Assembly: GCA_023129265.1 (NCBI GenBank)
Contig: JAGMCJ010000119.1
Coordinates: 1 to 6,752 of the forward strand
DNA length: 6,752 bases
Source of the DNA: Thermoplasmata archaeon
GTDB lineage: Archaea; Thermoplasmatota; Thermoplasmata; RBG-16-68-12; JAGMCJ01
Reading direction: 5' to 3'
Shown here one piece after another: positions 5,909 through 6,752 of this stretch (its first letter is position 1; every line of letters starts with the position of its first letter). A program made the position numbers and the translations under genes. The notes beneath the pieces are model-generated. The model ran no database searches, was not told the DNA's origin, and was given only the letters and a program-made list of their open reading frames with translations.

Positions 5909-5923
5909 ATGCGTCGTGCGCAT
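5909..5923. promoter_or_regulatory. Inverted repeat overlapping the HAD promoter
   Basis: ATGCG-TCGTG-CGCAT is a perfect 5-bp inverted repeat with a 5-bp centre. It overlaps the TATA-like box and the expected start region of the HAD gene. It could be an operator, for instance for the divergently encoded CARF-HTH protein. No binding evidence is available. Confidence 0.3.
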
Positions 5924-5928
5924 ATTAG
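5921..5928 (-). promoter_or_regulatory. TATA-like box for the HAD gene
   Basis: The minus strand reads CTAATATG, 25 nt before ATG 5895. The spacing suits a leaderless transcript starting at that ATG and argues against the longer starts at 5910 and 5955. Confidence 0.4.
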
Positions 5929-5942
5929 GCTTGCCCCATACC

Positions 5943-5968
5943 GTTTGAATGACAATCATACTGTTTGA
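5943..5968 (+). promoter_or_regulatory. Candidate operator: direct repeats flanking a short palindrome
   Basis: GTTTGA occurs at 5943-5948 and again at 5963-5968, exactly 20 bp apart (about two helical turns). Between them lies ATGA-CAA-TCAT (5949-5959), a perfect short inverted repeat. The block ends six bases before the CARF gene's TATA box, where archaeal activators or repressors usually bind. Autoregulation by the CARF-HTH protein is an inference. Confidence 0.35.
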
Positions 5969-5973
5969 CGGAG

Positions 5974-5981
5974 AATATAAA
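5974..5981 (+). promoter_or_regulatory. TATA box for the CARF regulator operon
   Basis: AATATAAA is the best TATA box in the window. Transcription would start near 6003, leaving a leader of roughly a dozen bases that contains AGGTGA. Confidence 0.55.
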
Positions 5982-6004
5982 CATTCTTATACACAGGAAC
6001 TGTT

Positions 6005-6010
6005 AGGTGA
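6005..6010 (+). promoter_or_regulatory. Shine-Dalgarno deciding the CARF gene start
   Basis: AGGTGA lies five bases before ATG 6016. The alternative GTG at 6007 is inside this site, so the ATG at 6016 is preferred. Confidence 0.65.
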
Positions 6011-6015
6011 AACAG

Positions 6016-6651
6016 ATGGCAACGCTCTTCGGTACCCTTGGATGGCGGCCCGCTTCTCTCATTCCATCGATCAAGTCGACCGAGGGCCTCGAGAAGGTCA
6101 TCTTCTACCACAGCGACCACGAGAGGAGCAGGAAGGCCCGCGACCAAGTCGTGGAGTACTGCGAGCAGAGGGACATACCCGTGCGGCCCATTGAACTGAG
6201 GGATGCTTTCGACCTCATCCAGATCGCGAAGAGGATAAGGGACGACGTCAGGAGGGAGAGGGACGACGGAAACGAGGTCGCGAAGTTCAACATCGGCGGG
6301 GGCACAAGGCTGATGAGCAGCGGTGCCCTGCTCGCCTGCGTTCTCGAGGGGATACCGACCACGTACGTCCACGACGACACGCTCGTGGAGTTCCCGCTCC
6401 CCCTCCTCCAAATCGAGTACTCGGCGGCCCTCACACCCAGGCAGAAGGAGACGCTCTCGTTCCTCATCGGCCACAAGGGCCCGATCACGCAGACGGAGCT
6501 CTCCAAGGAGCTGGGCATCCACAAGGCGACGGTGAACCACCACATCAAGCAGCTGAGAAAGAAGGGCCTGGTGACCGTGACGACCGATCCGAAGGATTCG
6601 AGGAGGAAGATCATAGAGGCGGCTCCGTTCGTGGAGCTGCTCGTCGAGTAG
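6016..6651 (+). CDS. CARF-winged-HTH transcription regulator (Csa3-like)
   Basis: A 211-residue regulator. Residues 1-120 form a Rossmann-like CARF domain: first strand ATLFGTLGW, second strand KVIFYHS (27-33), and FNIGGGTRLM (91-100), which corresponds to the CARF NxTGGTKxM ligand loop. This domain family senses cyclic oligoadenylate in CRISPR systems, though some members stand outside CRISPR loci. Residues 139-190 form a MarR/ArsR-like winged helix, with LTPRQKETL, the helix-turn-helix ITQTELSKELGIHKATV (157-173) and wing VTVTTDPKDSRRK. It should be a soluble DNA-binding protein. The start is ATG 6016 behind AGGTGA. It is divergent from the HAD gene and followed 10 bp later by a second CARF-like gene. 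No cas gene or CRISPR repeat is in view, so the ligand and targets are unknown; a haloarchaeal-type DUF6293-like regulator is an alternative label. Confidence 0.82.
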   Translation: MATLFGTLGWRPASLIPSIKSTEGLEKVIFYHSDHERSRKARDQVVEYCEQRDIPVRPIELRDAFDLIQIAKRIRDDVRRERDDGNEVAKFNIGGGTRLMSSGALLACVLEGIPTTYVHDDTLVEFPLPLLQIEYSAALTPRQKETLSFLIGHKGPITQTELSKELGIHKATVNHHIKQLRKKGLVTVTTDPKDSRRKIIEAAPFVELLVE

Positions 6652-6652
6652 C

Positions 6653-6657
6653 GGTGG
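6653..6657 (+). promoter_or_regulatory. Shine-Dalgarno for the TTG start at 6662
   Basis: GGTGG lies four bases before TTG 6662 in the 10-bp gap after the CARF-HTH gene. It supports the unusual start codon. Confidence 0.45.
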
Positions 6658-6661
6658 TCCA

Positions 6662-6752
6662 TTGAGAGTCCTCATATCGACCTATGGGTTCGACGAAAGG
6701 AAGGTAGTCGCGGCGATGTCGAAGCTCGCGTACGACAAGCTCGTGCTGGTCG
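6662..6752 (+). CDS. Second CARF-like protein (N-terminus only, runs off the right edge)
   Basis: Thirty codons are visible from a TTG start at 6662. The protein begins RVLISTYGFDERKVVAAM and continues to KLVLV, the strand-loop-helix-strand opening of Csa3/CARF Rossmann domains, with the TYGFDE loop after the first strand. It follows the CARF-HTH gene by 10 bp, has its own GGTGG ribosome site and is probably in the same operon. The only visible alternative start is ATG at 6716, which would delete the first strand. Whether it has an HTH, a nuclease or another effector domain cannot be seen. Confidence 0.6.
   Translation, partial: MRVLISTYGFDERKVVAAMSKLAYDKLVLV

Noticed and set aside
6007..6009. 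GTG as start of the CARF regulator
   Set aside because: The GTG is part of the AGGTGA site that correctly spaces the ATG at 6016.
5956..6675. 239-codon and 185-codon minus-strand open frames over the CARF gene
   Set aside because: They are antisense to a clear CARF-HTH protein with its own TATA box and Shine-Dalgarno, and neither shows a recognisable domain.
1..6752. CRISPR array, tRNA or insertion sequence
   Set aside because: I looked because of the CARF genes, but found no regularly spaced repeats, no cloverleaf-like segment and no transposase or terminal repeats.

Overview
The window looks like chromosomal DNA from a GC-rich archaeon, most likely a euryarchaeote or thermoplasmatote. The evidence is AT-rich TATA-like boxes about 25-28 nt before several start codons, leaders with no Shine-Dalgarno, heavy AGG/ATA codon use, a poly-T terminator, a Csa3-like CARF regulator, and an MCM-helicase-like domain inside one protein. 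The lineage call is an inference, not a match.

Layout. 1-1738 (minus): an ABC-2 type exporter operon, with the ATPase (815-1738) read first and then the permease (1-818, cut by the window edge); they overlap by GTGA. 1739-1829: a divergent promoter region. 1830-2747 (plus): thioredoxin reductase, trxB. It ends base-to-base against a convergent HD-domain phosphohydrolase (2748-3458, minus). That gene lies 38 bp downstream of a 596-aa tandem AAA+ protein (3497-5287, minus), probably in the same operon. 5365-5895 (minus): a small HAD-family phosphatase followed by a poly-T terminator. 5896-6015: a second divergent promoter region with candidate operator repeats. 6016-6651 (plus): a CARF-winged-HTH regulator, followed 10 bp later by the start of another CARF-like protein (6662 to the window edge). 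No tRNA, rRNA, mobile element or CRISPR array was seen, and no gene-free stretch exceeds 300 bases.

Main discovery candidate. The N-terminal half of the AAA+ protein reads as an MCM-helicase AAA+ core. It keeps the LQxFGG-type entry helix and an MCM lid very close to consensus. It has lost the residues expected at Walker A, the Walker B Glu, sensor 1, the Arg finger and sensor 2, and its DNA-contacting hairpins look shortened. It is fused to an intact AAA+ ATPase of the SpoVK / contractile-injection-system type, and an HD hydrolase follows in the apparent operon. I know of no described system with this architecture. A second unusual point is that the ABC permease's extracellular loop is built of about eleven pentapeptide-like repeats carrying five N-glycosylation sequons. 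The tandem CARF regulators with no CRISPR locus in view are a third item to follow up.
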